A stretch of DNA of 64,000 nt from Mesorhizobium loti R88b (GTDB lineage Bacteria; Pseudomonadota; Alphaproteobacteria; Rhizobiales; Rhizobiaceae). The notes beneath the pieces are model-generated. The model had not been told where the DNA came from. It did not search any database and saw nothing but the letters and a program-made list of their open reading frames with translations. Position numbers and translations under genes: made by a program. The stretch is from positions 558,001 to 622,000 of the forward strand of contig NZ_CP033367.1 of the NCBI RefSeq assembly GCF_013170845.1, written 5' to 3'. Shown here one piece after another: positions 1 to 7,321 of this stretch (within the stretch, counting starts at the first letter, position 1; each line of letters opens with the position of its first letter).

Positions 1-528
1 CTCGACAACCGCAAGGTCGGCCGCAGCGCGGCCTGGATGATCTCGAAAGCGGCGAAACGGCCGGGCAAGGTCGCGCTGTTCGTCGGCAGCCACCGCTTTC
101 ACGGCCACGAACTGCGCGAGATCGGCTTTCGCTCCTTCTTCCGCGAACAGGCGCCGGACTTCACCTTGTTGGAAACGCTGGTCAATCTCGAGGCCAACCA
201 GATCACGCAGGACACGCTGCTCAAACTTCTCGGCCGCCACCCTGACCTGGTCGGCTGTTACGTCGCCGGCGGCGGCATGGAAGGCGCGGTCGCGGCGCTA
301 AGGCAGGCCAGGCCGGCCGAGATGCCGGCGGTGGTCTGCAACGAGATCACGGCGGTCTCCCGTTCGGCTCTCGCCGACGGTATCCTGACCATGGTTATCT
401 CGACGCCGCTGGCCGCACTTTGCCGCGAACTGGTCGAGCTGATGGCGCACGCCATCGAGACGGGCGCTGCGAACGCCCCAGGGCAGACCTTCCTGCCGTT
501 CGAGATTTATCTGCCCGAGAATATTTAG
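1..528 (+). CDS. LacI-family regulator, C-terminal part (5'-truncated by window edge)
   Basis: The frame is open from base 1 to the stop at 526-528, giving the last 175 residues of a LacI/GalR-type transcription factor. Its DNA-binding helix-turn-helix lies before the window. The stretch 'DNRKVGR' followed by 'KVALFVGSHRF' and 'GCYVAGGGMEGAVAAL' fits the periplasmic-binding-protein-like sensor domain of the family, which binds a sugar effector between two lobes. An internal ATG at 37 is unlikely to be the start because the homologous frame continues upstream. It reads towards the inositol ABC transporter 341 bases downstream and may respond to a related sugar; that link is inference from position. 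Its effector cannot be read from the sequence. Confidence 0.75.
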   Translation, partial: LDNRKVGRSAAWMISKAAKRPGKVALFVGSHRFHGHELREIGFRSFFREQAPDFTLLETLVNLEANQITQDTLLKLLGRHPDLVGCYVAGGGMEGAVAALRQARPAEMPAVVCNEITAVSRSALADGILTMVISTPLAALCRELVELMAHAIETGAANAPGQTFLPFEIYLPENI

Positions 529-543
529 CGATCTCGACGTCGA

Positions 544-606
544 GACATCCCTGCCTTCGTCATCGCGGCGAAACAGGAGCGAAGCTCCGTCCGTGGATGA
601 CGAAGC
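544..606. repeat. Degenerate short palindromic repeat
   Basis: The ends CGTCATC and GGATGACG are inverted, and the interior carries 'GGCGAAACAGGAGCGAAG'. These features match the arms of the much longer palindromic element at 5758-5943, so this is probably a shortened or decayed member of the same intergenic family. Confidence 0.5.
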
Positions 607-672
607 AAGCGTGACTTCCTCCGAAAATCCTCCAACCGGTTTTGGAATGGCCCTTGACGTCTCGCGGAAAAA

Positions 673-688
673 TGGAATAAATATTTCA
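673..688. promoter_or_regulatory. Putative IolR operator upstream of inositol transporter
   Basis: TGGAAT-N4-ATTTCA, an imperfect inverted repeat. The same two half-sites with the same spacing occur at 11019-11034 in front of iolC, and a related palindrome lies before iolR at 9946-9967. I assign it to the RpiR-type IolR encoded at 10036-10902; binding is inferred. The rest of the 529-869 gap holds the degenerate repeat at 544 and the palindromes at 713-752. Confidence 0.6.
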
Positions 689-712
689 CCAACTAGGTAT
701 TTTGGTCCTTTC

Positions 713-752
713 GTTCCGGAACATCTGTTTCAAACAGGGAACCTGGCGTTCC
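713..752. promoter_or_regulatory. Cluster of short palindromes before the inositol transporter
   Basis: Three dyads lie in 40 bases: GTTCCGGAAC at 713-722, CTGTTT-C-AAACAG just after it, and GGAAC-CTGGC-GTTCC at 738-752. They are plausible sites for a second regulator, for example the LacI-type protein whose 3' end opens the window. No clear -35/-10 pair could be fixed here. Confidence 0.4.
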
Positions 753-869
753 AATCCAGCGGAAAACGCCATCCGGAGCAGAAACGACATCAGGGAGAGA
801 TTCCCCGGGGAGATCGGGGATTCCGGATAGATCGGTGCAACCGGACACCAAAAGTGGAGGAGAGATACA

Positions 870-1811
870 ATGAAGAAACTGCTTTTGGGCGTCGCCTTCG
901 CGGCGCTGATGAGTTCATCCGCCATGGCCGCCAAGATCGGCGTGTCGATGGCCAAGTTCGACGACAACTTCCTCACCGTGCTGCGCAACGGCATGATCGC
1001 GCAGGCCAAGGGCATAAGCGGCGTCGAGCTGCAGGTCGAAGACGCCCAGAACGATGTTGCCAAGCAACTCGACCAGATCAAGAACTTCGCGGCTTCGGGC
1101 GTCGACGCCATCATCGTCAACCCGGTCGACACCTCGGCCACGCAGGCGATGTCGGACGCCGCAGCAGCAGCCAAGATTCCGCTGGTCTACGTCAATCGTC
1201 AGCCGGTCAATGTCGACACACTGCCCGACAACCAAGCGTTCGTCGCGTCGAACGAGGCCGATTCCGGCACGCTCGAAACCAAGGAAGTCTGCCGCCTGTT
1301 CAAGGAAGCCGGCAAGAAGGAAGCCAATGTCTATGTGATCATGGGCGAGCTTTCCAACCAGGCCGCCGTACAGCGCACCAAGGACATCGACGACGTGATC
1401 GCCACGCCGGATTGCAGCTTCATCAAGATCATCGACAAGCAGACATCGAACTGGAACCGCGACGAAGCGCAGAATCTGATGACCAACTGGCTGTCGACGG
1501 GCAAGAAGTTCGATGGCGTCATCGCCAACAACGACGAGAGCGCCATCGGCGCCATCCAGGCGATGAAGGCCGCCAACATCGACATGAAGACTGTCGTCGT
1601 CGGCGGTGTCGACGCCACCCAGGACGCACTGGTGGCAATGCAGGCAGGCGACCTCGACGCAACCGTGTTCCAGGATGCGGCCGGCCAGGGCGCAGGCGCT
1701 CTGGATGCGGCGCTGAAGCTGGCCAAGGGCGAGAAGGTCGACCACAAGGTCTACATCCCCTTCCAGCTCGTCACCCCTGCCAACATCGACAAGTTCCTGA
1801 AGAAGAACTGA
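870..1811 (+). CDS. ibpA: myo-Inositol ABC transporter, periplasmic binding protein
   Basis: A 313-aa CUT2-type sugar-binding protein (Peripla_BP_4 fold) that would capture inositol in the periplasm and deliver it to the permease downstream. The N-terminus has a lysine pair, a hydrophobic core and an 'AMA-AKIGV' cleavage site near residue 20. 'VSMAKFDDNFLTVLRNGM', 'IIVNPVDT' and 'VYVNRQPVNVDTLPDNQAFV' are, as I recall them, typical of rhizobial and Caulobacter inositol-binding proteins. GGAGGAGAG precedes the ATG. It is the first gene of a run with permease, ATPase, inositol dehydrogenase and an SDR, and a putative IolR site lies upstream. The inositol assignment rests on sequence memory plus context; a related polyol remains possible. 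Confidence 0.82.
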   Translation: MKKLLLGVAFAALMSSSAMAAKIGVSMAKFDDNFLTVLRNGMIAQAKGISGVELQVEDAQNDVAKQLDQIKNFAASGVDAIIVNPVDTSATQAMSDAAAAAKIPLVYVNRQPVNVDTLPDNQAFVASNEADSGTLETKEVCRLFKEAGKKEANVYVIMGELSNQAAVQRTKDIDDVIATPDCSFIKIIDKQTSNWNRDEAQNLMTNWLSTGKKFDGVIANNDESAIGAIQAMKAANIDMKTVVVGGVDATQDALVAMQAGDLDATVFQDAAGQGAGALDAALKLAKGEKVDHKVYIPFQLVTPANIDKFLKKN

Positions 1812-1917
1812 GCCACGGATATACGGAGCGGCGCTCTCGCGCAAAGACAGTGCCGCTCCTCTTCCCTCAGCGCCGCCAGGTGCTGAGGAACGACCGCGGC
1901 TGACGGAGGATAGAAGA

Positions 1918-2994
1918 TTGTCACAGACATCGCATGGCGTCGGCGGGGTCAGCTATGACGCGAAGAAGCGCACATGGCCGGCCGAATTCAACGTCTTCCT
2001 GGCGCTCGTCATTCTCGTCGTCATCTTCGAACTGATTGGGCGCATCTTTCTCGGCGATAGTTTCCTGTTCAACACGCGCAGCGATGTCGGCGGCCTCTTC
2101 AACGAGGCGCGGCTGCAGATCATCATCCTGCAGGTGTCGATCGTCGGCATCATCGCCATCGGCGTGACGCAAGTGATCATTTGCGGCGGCATCGACCTGT
2201 CCTCGGGTTCGATCGTCGGCGCCACGGCAATGATCGCCATGAGTTTCGCCCAGGTGGCAACCGTCAACGGCAATCCCAATCCCAAGGCGATGTTCCTGGC
2301 GCAAGGCTGGACCGACCTGCCTGTCATCGTGCCCGTGCTGGTGGCGATCGGCTGTGGGCTTCTGGCCGGCCTCGTCAATGGCTCGTTGATCGCCTACACG
2401 CGCATTCCGCCGTTCATCGCCACGCTCGGCATGATGGTCACCGCGCGCGGCATTGCCAAATGGTGGTCCAAGGGCCAACCGATCTCGTTTCCCACCGACA
2501 GTTTTGCGGCAATCGGCAAGGGCCTGATGCCGGTCATCATCTTCCTGTCGCTGGCGGTTCTGTTCCAGTTGATCATGACCTACACAAAATACGGAAAGCA
2601 CAGTTACGCCATCGGCTCCAACGAAGACGCTGCGCGCATGTCCGGCATCAAGATCGCCAACCACAAGATCCTCGTCTACGTCATCGCCGGCATACTCGCC
2701 TCGCTCGCCGCAGTGGTGCTGAGCTCCAAGAACCTGACCGCGCAGTCCGGCATGGGTGTGATGTACGAACTCGACGCCATCGCCATGGCGGTCATCGGCG
2801 GCGTCTCGCTGTCGGGCGGCCGCGGCTCGATCATCGGCACGGTCATCGGCTCGCTGATCTTCGGCGTCATCATCTCCGGCTTCACCTTCCTGCGCCTCGA
2901 CGCCTACTACCAGGAGATGGTGAAAGGCGTGATTATCGTCGGCGCGGTCGTTCTCGACCAGTGGCGTCAACGCATGCGGGCATTGAGGGCTTGA
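1918..2994 (+). CDS. Inositol/sugar ABC transporter permease (CUT2)
   Basis: A 358-aa integral membrane protein of the BPD_transp_2 family with about ten hydrophobic segments. It should form the inner-membrane channel for the binding protein at 870. The CUT2 signature 'GGIDLSSGSIVG' lies near residue 85 and 'AVIGGVSLSGGRGSIIGTVIG' near 290. The start is TTG at 1918, chosen because GGAGGA sits 6-10 bases upstream and no ATG precedes the first hydrophobic segment. The gene lies 106 bases after the binding-protein gene, with no obvious terminator between, and its stop is two bases from the ATPase start. It corresponds in role to IatP of Caulobacter. Confidence 0.85.
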   Translation: MSQTSHGVGGVSYDAKKRTWPAEFNVFLALVILVVIFELIGRIFLGDSFLFNTRSDVGGLFNEARLQIIILQVSIVGIIAIGVTQVIICGGIDLSSGSIVGATAMIAMSFAQVATVNGNPNPKAMFLAQGWTDLPVIVPVLVAIGCGLLAGLVNGSLIAYTRIPPFIATLGMMVTARGIAKWWSKGQPISFPTDSFAAIGKGLMPVIIFLSLAVLFQLIMTYTKYGKHSYAIGSNEDAARMSGIKIANHKILVYVIAGILASLAAVVLSSKNLTAQSGMGVMYELDAIAMAVIGGVSLSGGRGSIIGTVIGSLIFGVIISGFTFLRLDAYYQEMVKGVIIVGAVVLDQWRQRMRALRA

Positions 2995-2996
2995 CC

Positions 2997-3779
2997 ATGC
3001 CAGATATCTCCACGACAGACATCGTCCTGAAGACCGAAAACCTGACCAAGCGCTATGGCGGCGTGCATGCGCTGGAAGGCGCGAATTTCGAGCTGCGCAA
3101 GGGCGAGCATGTCGCCATCATGGGTGACAATGGCGCCGGCAAGTCGACCTTCGTGCGCCAGATCACCGCGGTCGAGCAGCGCACCAGCGGCCAGATCTGG
3201 TTCGACGGCAAGGAAGTGAATTTTGCCGGGCCGATCGAGGCCCGCACGGCAGGCATCGAGACCGTGTTCCAGAACCTGGCGCTGGCCGACGACCTCGACG
3301 TGCCGTCGAACCTGTTCCTCGGTCGCGAAAAGGTGCTGTTCAATCTCGGGCCCTTCTCGATCCTCGACCGCAAATATATGCGCAAGGCGACCGAAGCGGC
3401 GCTGATCCGCACGGCGGTGAAGATCCCCAACCTCTCCAACACCATCCGCCACATGTCGGGCGGCCAGCGCCAGTGCGTGGCGATCGCCAGGACCGCGACC
3501 TTCGCTTCCAAGCTCGTCATCATGGATGAACCGACGGCGGCGCTCGGCGTGCAGGAAACCGCGCAGGTCGAAAACATCATCCGCACGCTGAAGGACAATG
3601 GCGAATCGTTGATCCTGGTCAGCCACAATATGCGCCAGGTGTTCGACCTTTGCGACCGTATCGTTGTCTTTCGGCGTGGCCGCATCGTCGCCAATCTGCG
3701 CAAGGAAAACACCGACGGGCAGGACATCGTCTCCTACATCACCGGCGCCAAGACCGGAGAGGCGGAGCTCGCGGCCTGA
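2997..3779 (+). CDS. Inositol/sugar ABC transporter ATP-binding protein, single domain
   Basis: A 260-aa cytoplasmic ATPase that powers the permease. Walker A 'GDNGAGKST' lies near residue 43, the signature 'MSGGQRQCVAIAR' near 152, Walker B 'LVIMDEPTA' near 174, and the H-loop 'LVSHNMRQV' near 210. CUT2 ATPases are usually about 500 aa with two fused ABC domains; this one has only one, like rhizobial FrcA, so a homodimer is expected. The frame is open far upstream, but the ATG at 2997 follows the permease stop directly and begins the conserved domain. The gap to 3906 holds only an imperfect hairpin (CACCTTTCC/GGAAGGTG, 3840-3862) without a T-run, so readthrough into idhA is plausible. Confidence 0.88.
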   Translation: MPDISTTDIVLKTENLTKRYGGVHALEGANFELRKGEHVAIMGDNGAGKSTFVRQITAVEQRTSGQIWFDGKEVNFAGPIEARTAGIETVFQNLALADDLDVPSNLFLGREKVLFNLGPFSILDRKYMRKATEAALIRTAVKIPNLSNTIRHMSGGQRQCVAIARTATFASKLVIMDEPTAALGVQETAQVENIIRTLKDNGESLILVSHNMRQVFDLCDRIVVFRRGRIVANLRKENTDGQDIVSYITGAKTGEAELAA

Positions 3780-3905
3780 AGCTGGGCGGGTAGCCTCCCT
3801 GCTGCGGGACCATCTGCCGCGCCAAGAAAATACCCTAATCACCTTTCCCTGACAGGAAGGTGCGGACACAACGCTCTCGAACCATCCCCTTAGAGGAAAA
3901 TATCC

Positions 3906-4901
3906 ATGACTCTCCGCTTCGCCCTCCTCGGTGCCGGCCGCATCGGCAAGGTCCACGCCCGCGCCGTCGGCTCCAACCCGCAGGCCAAACTGGTTGCCGT
4001 CGCCGACGCCTTCGAGAAGGCGGCAAAAGAGCTGGCATCACCCTATGGCGCCGAAGTGCGCACGATCGACGCGATCGAGAAATCCGAAGATATCGACGCC
4101 GTCGTCATCTGCACGCCGACCGACACCCATGCCGATTTGATCGAGCGTTTCGCCAAGGCCGGCAAGGCGATCTTCTGCGAGAAGCCGATCGACCTCAACG
4201 TCAAGCGTGTGGAAAAATGCCTGGCCGTGGTCGAGAAGACCAAGGCGACGCTGATGGTCGGCTTCAACAGGCGCTTCGACCCGCATTTCGCCGCCGTGCG
4301 CAAAGCGATCGACGACGGCGCCATCGGCACTGTCGAGATGGTCACCATCACGTCGCGCGATCCCGGCGCGCCGCCGATCGATTACATCAAGCGCTCGGGC
4401 GGCATTTTCCGCGACATGACCATCCATGATTTCGACATGGCGCGCTTCCTGCTCGGCGAGGAGGTGGTTGCGGTCAGCGCGCATGCCTCGGTGCTGGTCG
4501 ACAAGAAGATTGGCGCGGCTGGCGATTTCGACTCGGTCAGCGTCATCCTGGAAACCGCTTCCGGCAAGCAGGCCATCATCTCCAACTCGCGCCGCGCCAC
4601 CTATGGCTATGACCAGCGCATCGAGGTTCATGGTTCCAAAGGCATGGTCGCGGCCGAGAACCAGCGGCCTGTGTCGATCGAAGTGGCGAACGAGAAGGGC
4701 TATACACGCCCGCCGCTGCACGACTTCTTCATGACGCGCTATCTCGATGCCTATGCCCTTGAGATCGCTGCCTTCATCACGGCGGCAACGTCGGGCAAGA
4801 AGGCGGCACCGAGCGGCGCCGACGGCCTTGTGGCGCTGAAGCTGGCCGATGCGGCGCTGAAGTCGGCGACAACAGGCAAGACCGTCCGTCTCGACAAGTA
4901 A
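3906..4901 (+). CDS. idhA: Inositol 2-dehydrogenase
   Basis: A 331-aa Gfo/Idh/MocA oxidoreductase that oxidises myo-inositol to 2-keto-myo-inositol (scyllo-inosose) with NAD, the first step of inositol breakdown in the cytoplasm. The Rossmann motif 'GAGRIGKVHA' is at residues 8-17, 'CEKPID' near 95 carries the catalytic lysine, and 'GGIFRDMTIHDFDMARFLLGEE' near 165 holds the conserved Asp-His pair of inositol dehydrogenases. Length and order match IolG/IdhA. A purine-rich AGAGGAAAA precedes the ATG. It follows the inositol ABC genes, whereas the other pathway genes (iolCDEB) lie 7 kb away. Confidence 0.92.
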   Translation: MTLRFALLGAGRIGKVHARAVGSNPQAKLVAVADAFEKAAKELASPYGAEVRTIDAIEKSEDIDAVVICTPTDTHADLIERFAKAGKAIFCEKPIDLNVKRVEKCLAVVEKTKATLMVGFNRRFDPHFAAVRKAIDDGAIGTVEMVTITSRDPGAPPIDYIKRSGGIFRDMTIHDFDMARFLLGEEVVAVSAHASVLVDKKIGAAGDFDSVSVILETASGKQAIISNSRRATYGYDQRIEVHGSKGMVAAENQRPVSIEVANEKGYTRPPLHDFFMTRYLDAYALEIAAFITAATSGKKAAPSGADGLVALKLADAALKSATTGKTVRLDK

Positions 4902-4930
4902 GGTCACTTAGAAACCACAGGAGCAGAGCG

Positions 4931-5725
4931 ATGAGCGCATCCGCCGATCGCAATCATGAGACACGCGCCATCGTCACCGGCGGCGCGCAAGGCATCGGCT
5001 TCGCCGTTGCCGAGGCGCTGGCCGACGAGGGCTGCCGTGCTCTGGCGCTTATCGGCCGCTCGCAGGAGAAGGGCGACAAGGCGGTCGCCCGCTTCAAGAC
5101 GCTGGGCGTCGACGCGATCTTCGTCAGCGCGGACGTCTCAAAAGTGGCTGACTGCAAACGCGCGGTGGCGACCGCGCTCTCGCATTTCGGCACGCTGAAC
5201 GCGCTGGTCAACGCCGCCGCGACCTCGGCGCGCGGCTCGCTGGTCGAAACGTCGGAAGAGCTTTTCGACCAGATCTTCGACACCAATGTGCGCGGGCCAT
5301 TCTTCCTGATGCAGGGCCTGGTCGCCCATCTCCTGGAGCGCAAGGCGCCGGGCTCGATCGTCAACGTGCTGTCGATGTCGGCGCATGCCGGCCAGTCCTT
5401 CCTGACACCCTACTCGACCAGCAAGGGCGCGCTGATGACGCTGACCAAGAACGTCGCCAGCTCCTACCGGCGGAACCGCATCCGCTGCAACGCCGTGCTG
5501 CCCGGCTGGATGGACACAGAGGGCGAGGCGATCGTGCAGAAGAAGTGGCACGATGCGCCGGATGACTGGCTGGAAAAGGCCGAAGCGGCACAACCGATGG
5601 GCCAACTGGTGAAACCTGCACAGCTCGCCCGGCTGATCAGCTACATGGTCAGCCCGCAGGCCGGCGTGATGACCGGATCGCTGGTCGATTACGACCAGAA
5701 CATCGCGGGAGTGGTTGGCGAGTAG
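4931..5725 (+). CDS. SDR-family oxidoreductase
   Basis: A 264-aa classical short-chain dehydrogenase. It has the cofactor motif 'TGGAQGIG' at residues 16-23, a variant 'VNAAA' in place of the usual NNAG, and a catalytic Ser...Tyr-X3-Lys in 'SMSAHAGQSF' and 'PYSTSK'. It lies 29 bases after idhA with AGGAGCAGAG before its ATG, so it is probably co-transcribed and may act on an inositol-derived or other cyclic polyol. The substrate cannot be told from sequence; the role is inferred from position only. Confidence 0.8.
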   Translation: MSASADRNHETRAIVTGGAQGIGFAVAEALADEGCRALALIGRSQEKGDKAVARFKTLGVDAIFVSADVSKVADCKRAVATALSHFGTLNALVNAAATSARGSLVETSEELFDQIFDTNVRGPFFLMQGLVAHLLERKAPGSIVNVLSMSAHAGQSFLTPYSTSKGALMTLTKNVASSYRRNRIRCNAVLPGWMDTEGEAIVQKKWHDAPDDWLEKAEAAQPMGQLVKPAQLARLISYMVSPQAGVMTGSLVDYDQNIAGVVGE

Positions 5726-5757
5726 CAGCAGGTGAACCCAGCAGAAACGCCCCTCAC

Positions 5758-5943
5758 TTCGTCATCCACGGGCGAAGCAAGGAGCGAAGCGACGCGGCGC
5801 AGACCCGAGGATCCATGCCGGGACTCCGGAGCGCCGCCACGGTGCAGATTTCTGCACCGCCGCATCCTTTGGCTAATGTCACGGAATGGATCCCAGGGTC
5901 TTCGCGACGGAGCTTCGCTCCTGCTTCGCCCTGGGATGACGAA
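5758..5943. repeat. 186-bp near-perfect palindromic intergenic element
   Basis: Terminal arms TTCGTCATCC (5758-5767) and GGATGACGAA (5934-5943) are exact inverted copies. Inside them 'GGGCGAAGCAAGGAGCGAAG' matches the complement of 'CTTCGCTCCTGCTTCGCCC', and 'GAGGATCCATGCCG' matches the complement of the segment before 5901. The centre is a perfect hairpin, GGTGCAG-ATTT-CTGCACC (5841-5858). The whole unit can fold into one long stem. There is no ORF with recognisable coding content. It resembles the MITE/REP-like intergenic palindromes of Mesorhizobium genomes. With the aroG leader it fills the 5726-6181 gap. Confidence 0.8.
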
Positions 5944-5985
5944 ATCGCGTGGGTTTGGCCCATCCGAATGGATGCCAACACCCCC

Positions 5986-6014
5986 GTGACAAACGTCTCC
6001 GCATCGACTATATG
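5986..6014 (+). promoter_or_regulatory. Putative promoter of the aroG leader
   Basis: GTGACA (5986-5991), a 17-base spacer and TATATG (6009-6014). The expected transcription start is close to 6021, which is exactly the second in-frame ATG of the leader peptide. That would give a leaderless mRNA, the same arrangement as the trpL leader of Sinorhizobium. Confidence 0.5.
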
Positions 6015-6020
6015 AGCCGC

Positions 6021-6092
6021 ATGATCAACCTGTCCGCCACATATTGGTACTTTAGGAGCTCGCTGGCGGCGGGAGGATTGCGCTCGATCTGA
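6021..6092 (+). CDS. Aromatic-rich leader peptide of the aroG attenuator
   Basis: A 23-codon ORF, or 26 codons if the ATG at 6012 is used, encoding Thr-Tyr-Trp-Tyr-Phe at 6039-6053 and ending in TGA at 6090-6092. Four aromatic codons in a row in so short a peptide, directly ahead of a DAHP synthase gene and a terminator with an alternative pairing partner, are the hallmark of ribosome-mediated attenuation. No Shine-Dalgarno sequence is visible, which fits initiation at or near the 5' end of the transcript. Stalling on Tyr, Trp or Phe codons would place a ribosome just short of the antiterminator segment at 6063-6070. The peptide itself probably has no other required role, though leader peptides acting in trans are known in Sinorhizobium. 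Confidence 0.7.
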   Translation: MINLSATYWYFRSSLAAGGLRSI

Positions 6093-6141
6093 AGATTGCA
6101 GCAACAACATCCGAACAGCCGCCAGACCTGGCGGCTTTTTT
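6063..6141 (+). terminator. Attenuator: antiterminator segment plus intrinsic terminator before aroG
   Basis: The segment CTGGCGGC occurs twice, at 6063-6070 inside the leader ORF and at 6128-6135. Its complement GCCGCCAG lies between them at 6118-6125. Pairing 6118-6125 with 6128-6135 makes a GC-rich terminator hairpin followed by six T (6136-6141). Pairing 6118-6125 with 6063-6070 prevents it. A ribosome that reaches the stop at 6090 would cover 6063-6070 and allow termination. A ribosome stalled at the aromatic codons would leave it free and allow aroG expression. Confidence 0.72.
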
Positions 6142-6181
6142 GTTTCAGCCGGCAGGTCTCCTAAACCAGGAGCAGAAAGCC

Positions 6182-7273
6182 GTGTTGACCACCACAGACG
6201 ACCTTCGGGTCACCGAAATCAGAGCATTGAGCGCGCCGGAAGAGGTGATGCGCGAGATACCGCGCACGCTGACGGCGACGCGCACCGTCGCCACCGCGCG
6301 CAACGCGATCCATTCCATCCTTACGGGGGCCGACGATCGACTGCTTGTCATCGTTGGCCCTTGTTCCATCCACGATCCGGTCGCGGCCGTTGACTATGCC
6401 AGCCGTCTGGCGGCGCTGCGCGAGACCCTGTCCGACCGGCTCGAGATCGTCATGCGCGTCTATTTCGAGAAGCCACGGACCACGGTCGGCTGGAAAGGCC
6501 TGATCAACGATCCGGACCTCGACGGCAGCTTCAACATCGAGAAAGGGTTGCGCATGGCGCGCAACGTCTTGTCGGCCGTCAACAATCTCGGCCTGCCGGC
6601 AGCGACCGAATTCCTCGACATGACCATTCCGCAATACATCGCCGACCTCGTCGCCTGGGGCGCCATCGGCGCGCGCACCACCGAGAGCCAGATCCATCGC
6701 GAGCTGGCCTCGGGCCTGTCCTGCCCGGTCGGCTTCAAGAACGGCACCGACGGCAATTTGCGGATCGCCGCCGAGGCGGTGAAATCCGCCGCCCAGCCGC
6801 ACCATTTCATGGCGGTGACCAAGGGCGGACGCAGCGCCATCGCGACCACCACCGGCAATGAAGACTGCCACGTCATCCTGCGCGGCGGCGTTCAGCCGAA
6901 CTATGACGCGACAAGTGTCGAGGCCGCGAGCGCCGAACTCGCCCGCATCGGTATCGCGCCCCGGCTGATGATCGATGTCAGCCATGCCAACTCGGCCAAG
7001 AAGCCGGAGAACCAGCCGAAGGTCGCCGCCGACGTGGCGGGCCAGGTCGCTGCCGGCGACGAGCGCATCATCGGCCTTATGATCGAGAGCAATCTCGTCG
7101 CCGGCCGCCAGGACGTCGTGCCAGGCAAGCCGCTCGTCTACGGCCAGAGCATCACCGATGGCTGCATCGACTGGGCGACCACCGAGACCGTGCTGCACGG
7201 CCTTGCCGGTGCCGTCGAATGGCGCCGTTCGGCCCGCCGCGCCATGCTGGAAAGCCGGCAGGGCGCCGCCTGA
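6182..7273 (+). CDS. aroG: 3-Deoxy-7-phosphoheptulonate (DAHP) synthase, class I
   Basis: A 363-aa cytoplasmic enzyme that condenses phosphoenolpyruvate and erythrose 4-phosphate, the entry step of the shikimate pathway. Family motifs include 'VIVGPCSIHDP' near residue 58, 'RVYFEKPRTTVGWKG' near 98, 'GARTTESQIHRELASGLSCPVGFKNGTDG' near 166 and 'DVSHANS' near 268. Length matches AroF/AroG/AroH of E. coli. The GTG at 6182 is chosen because CAGGAG lies about 9 bases upstream; an upstream TTG at 6140 falls inside the terminator and is unlikely. Regulation by an aromatic-codon attenuator is strongly suggested. Which amino acid inhibits the enzyme cannot be read here. Confidence 0.93.
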   Translation: MLTTTDDLRVTEIRALSAPEEVMREIPRTLTATRTVATARNAIHSILTGADDRLLVIVGPCSIHDPVAAVDYASRLAALRETLSDRLEIVMRVYFEKPRTTVGWKGLINDPDLDGSFNIEKGLRMARNVLSAVNNLGLPAATEFLDMTIPQYIADLVAWGAIGARTTESQIHRELASGLSCPVGFKNGTDGNLRIAAEAVKSAAQPHHFMAVTKGGRSAIATTTGNEDCHVILRGGVQPNYDATSVEAASAELARIGIAPRLMIDVSHANSAKKPENQPKVAADVAGQVAAGDERIIGLMIESNLVAGRQDVVPGKPLVYGQSITDGCIDWATTETVLHGLAGAVEWRRSARRAMLESRQGAA

Positions 7274-7290
7274 TAGGATGACAATGTGAA

Positions 7291-7321
7291 AGGGCGGCGT
7301 TGACGGAAATTACGCCGCCCT
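7291..7321. terminator. Hairpin between convergent aroG and LysE-type gene
   Basis: AGGGCGGCG (7291-7299) pairs perfectly with CGCCGCCCT (7313-7321). It lies just after aroG, and its right arm overlaps the last codons of the convergent lysE-type gene. There is no long T-run on either strand, so it is a weak bidirectional terminator candidate. Confidence 0.4.

Noticed and set aside
2181..2996. Upstream extension of the one-domain ATPase frame
   Set aside because: It overlaps the permease gene in another frame; the conserved ABC domain starts at the ATG at 2997.
3840..3862. CACCTTTCC/GGAAGGTG hairpin before idhA as a terminator
   Set aside because: The stem is imperfect and no T-run follows; it is mentioned only as a possible weak RNA hairpin.
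5732..6110. Several short frames over the palindromic element before aroG
   Set aside because: They follow the inverted repeat and have no coding features; only the aromatic leader ORF has supporting context.
6140..6181. TTG at 6140 as aroG start
   Set aside because: It lies in the terminator T-run and has no ribosome site; the GTG at 6182 follows AGGAG.
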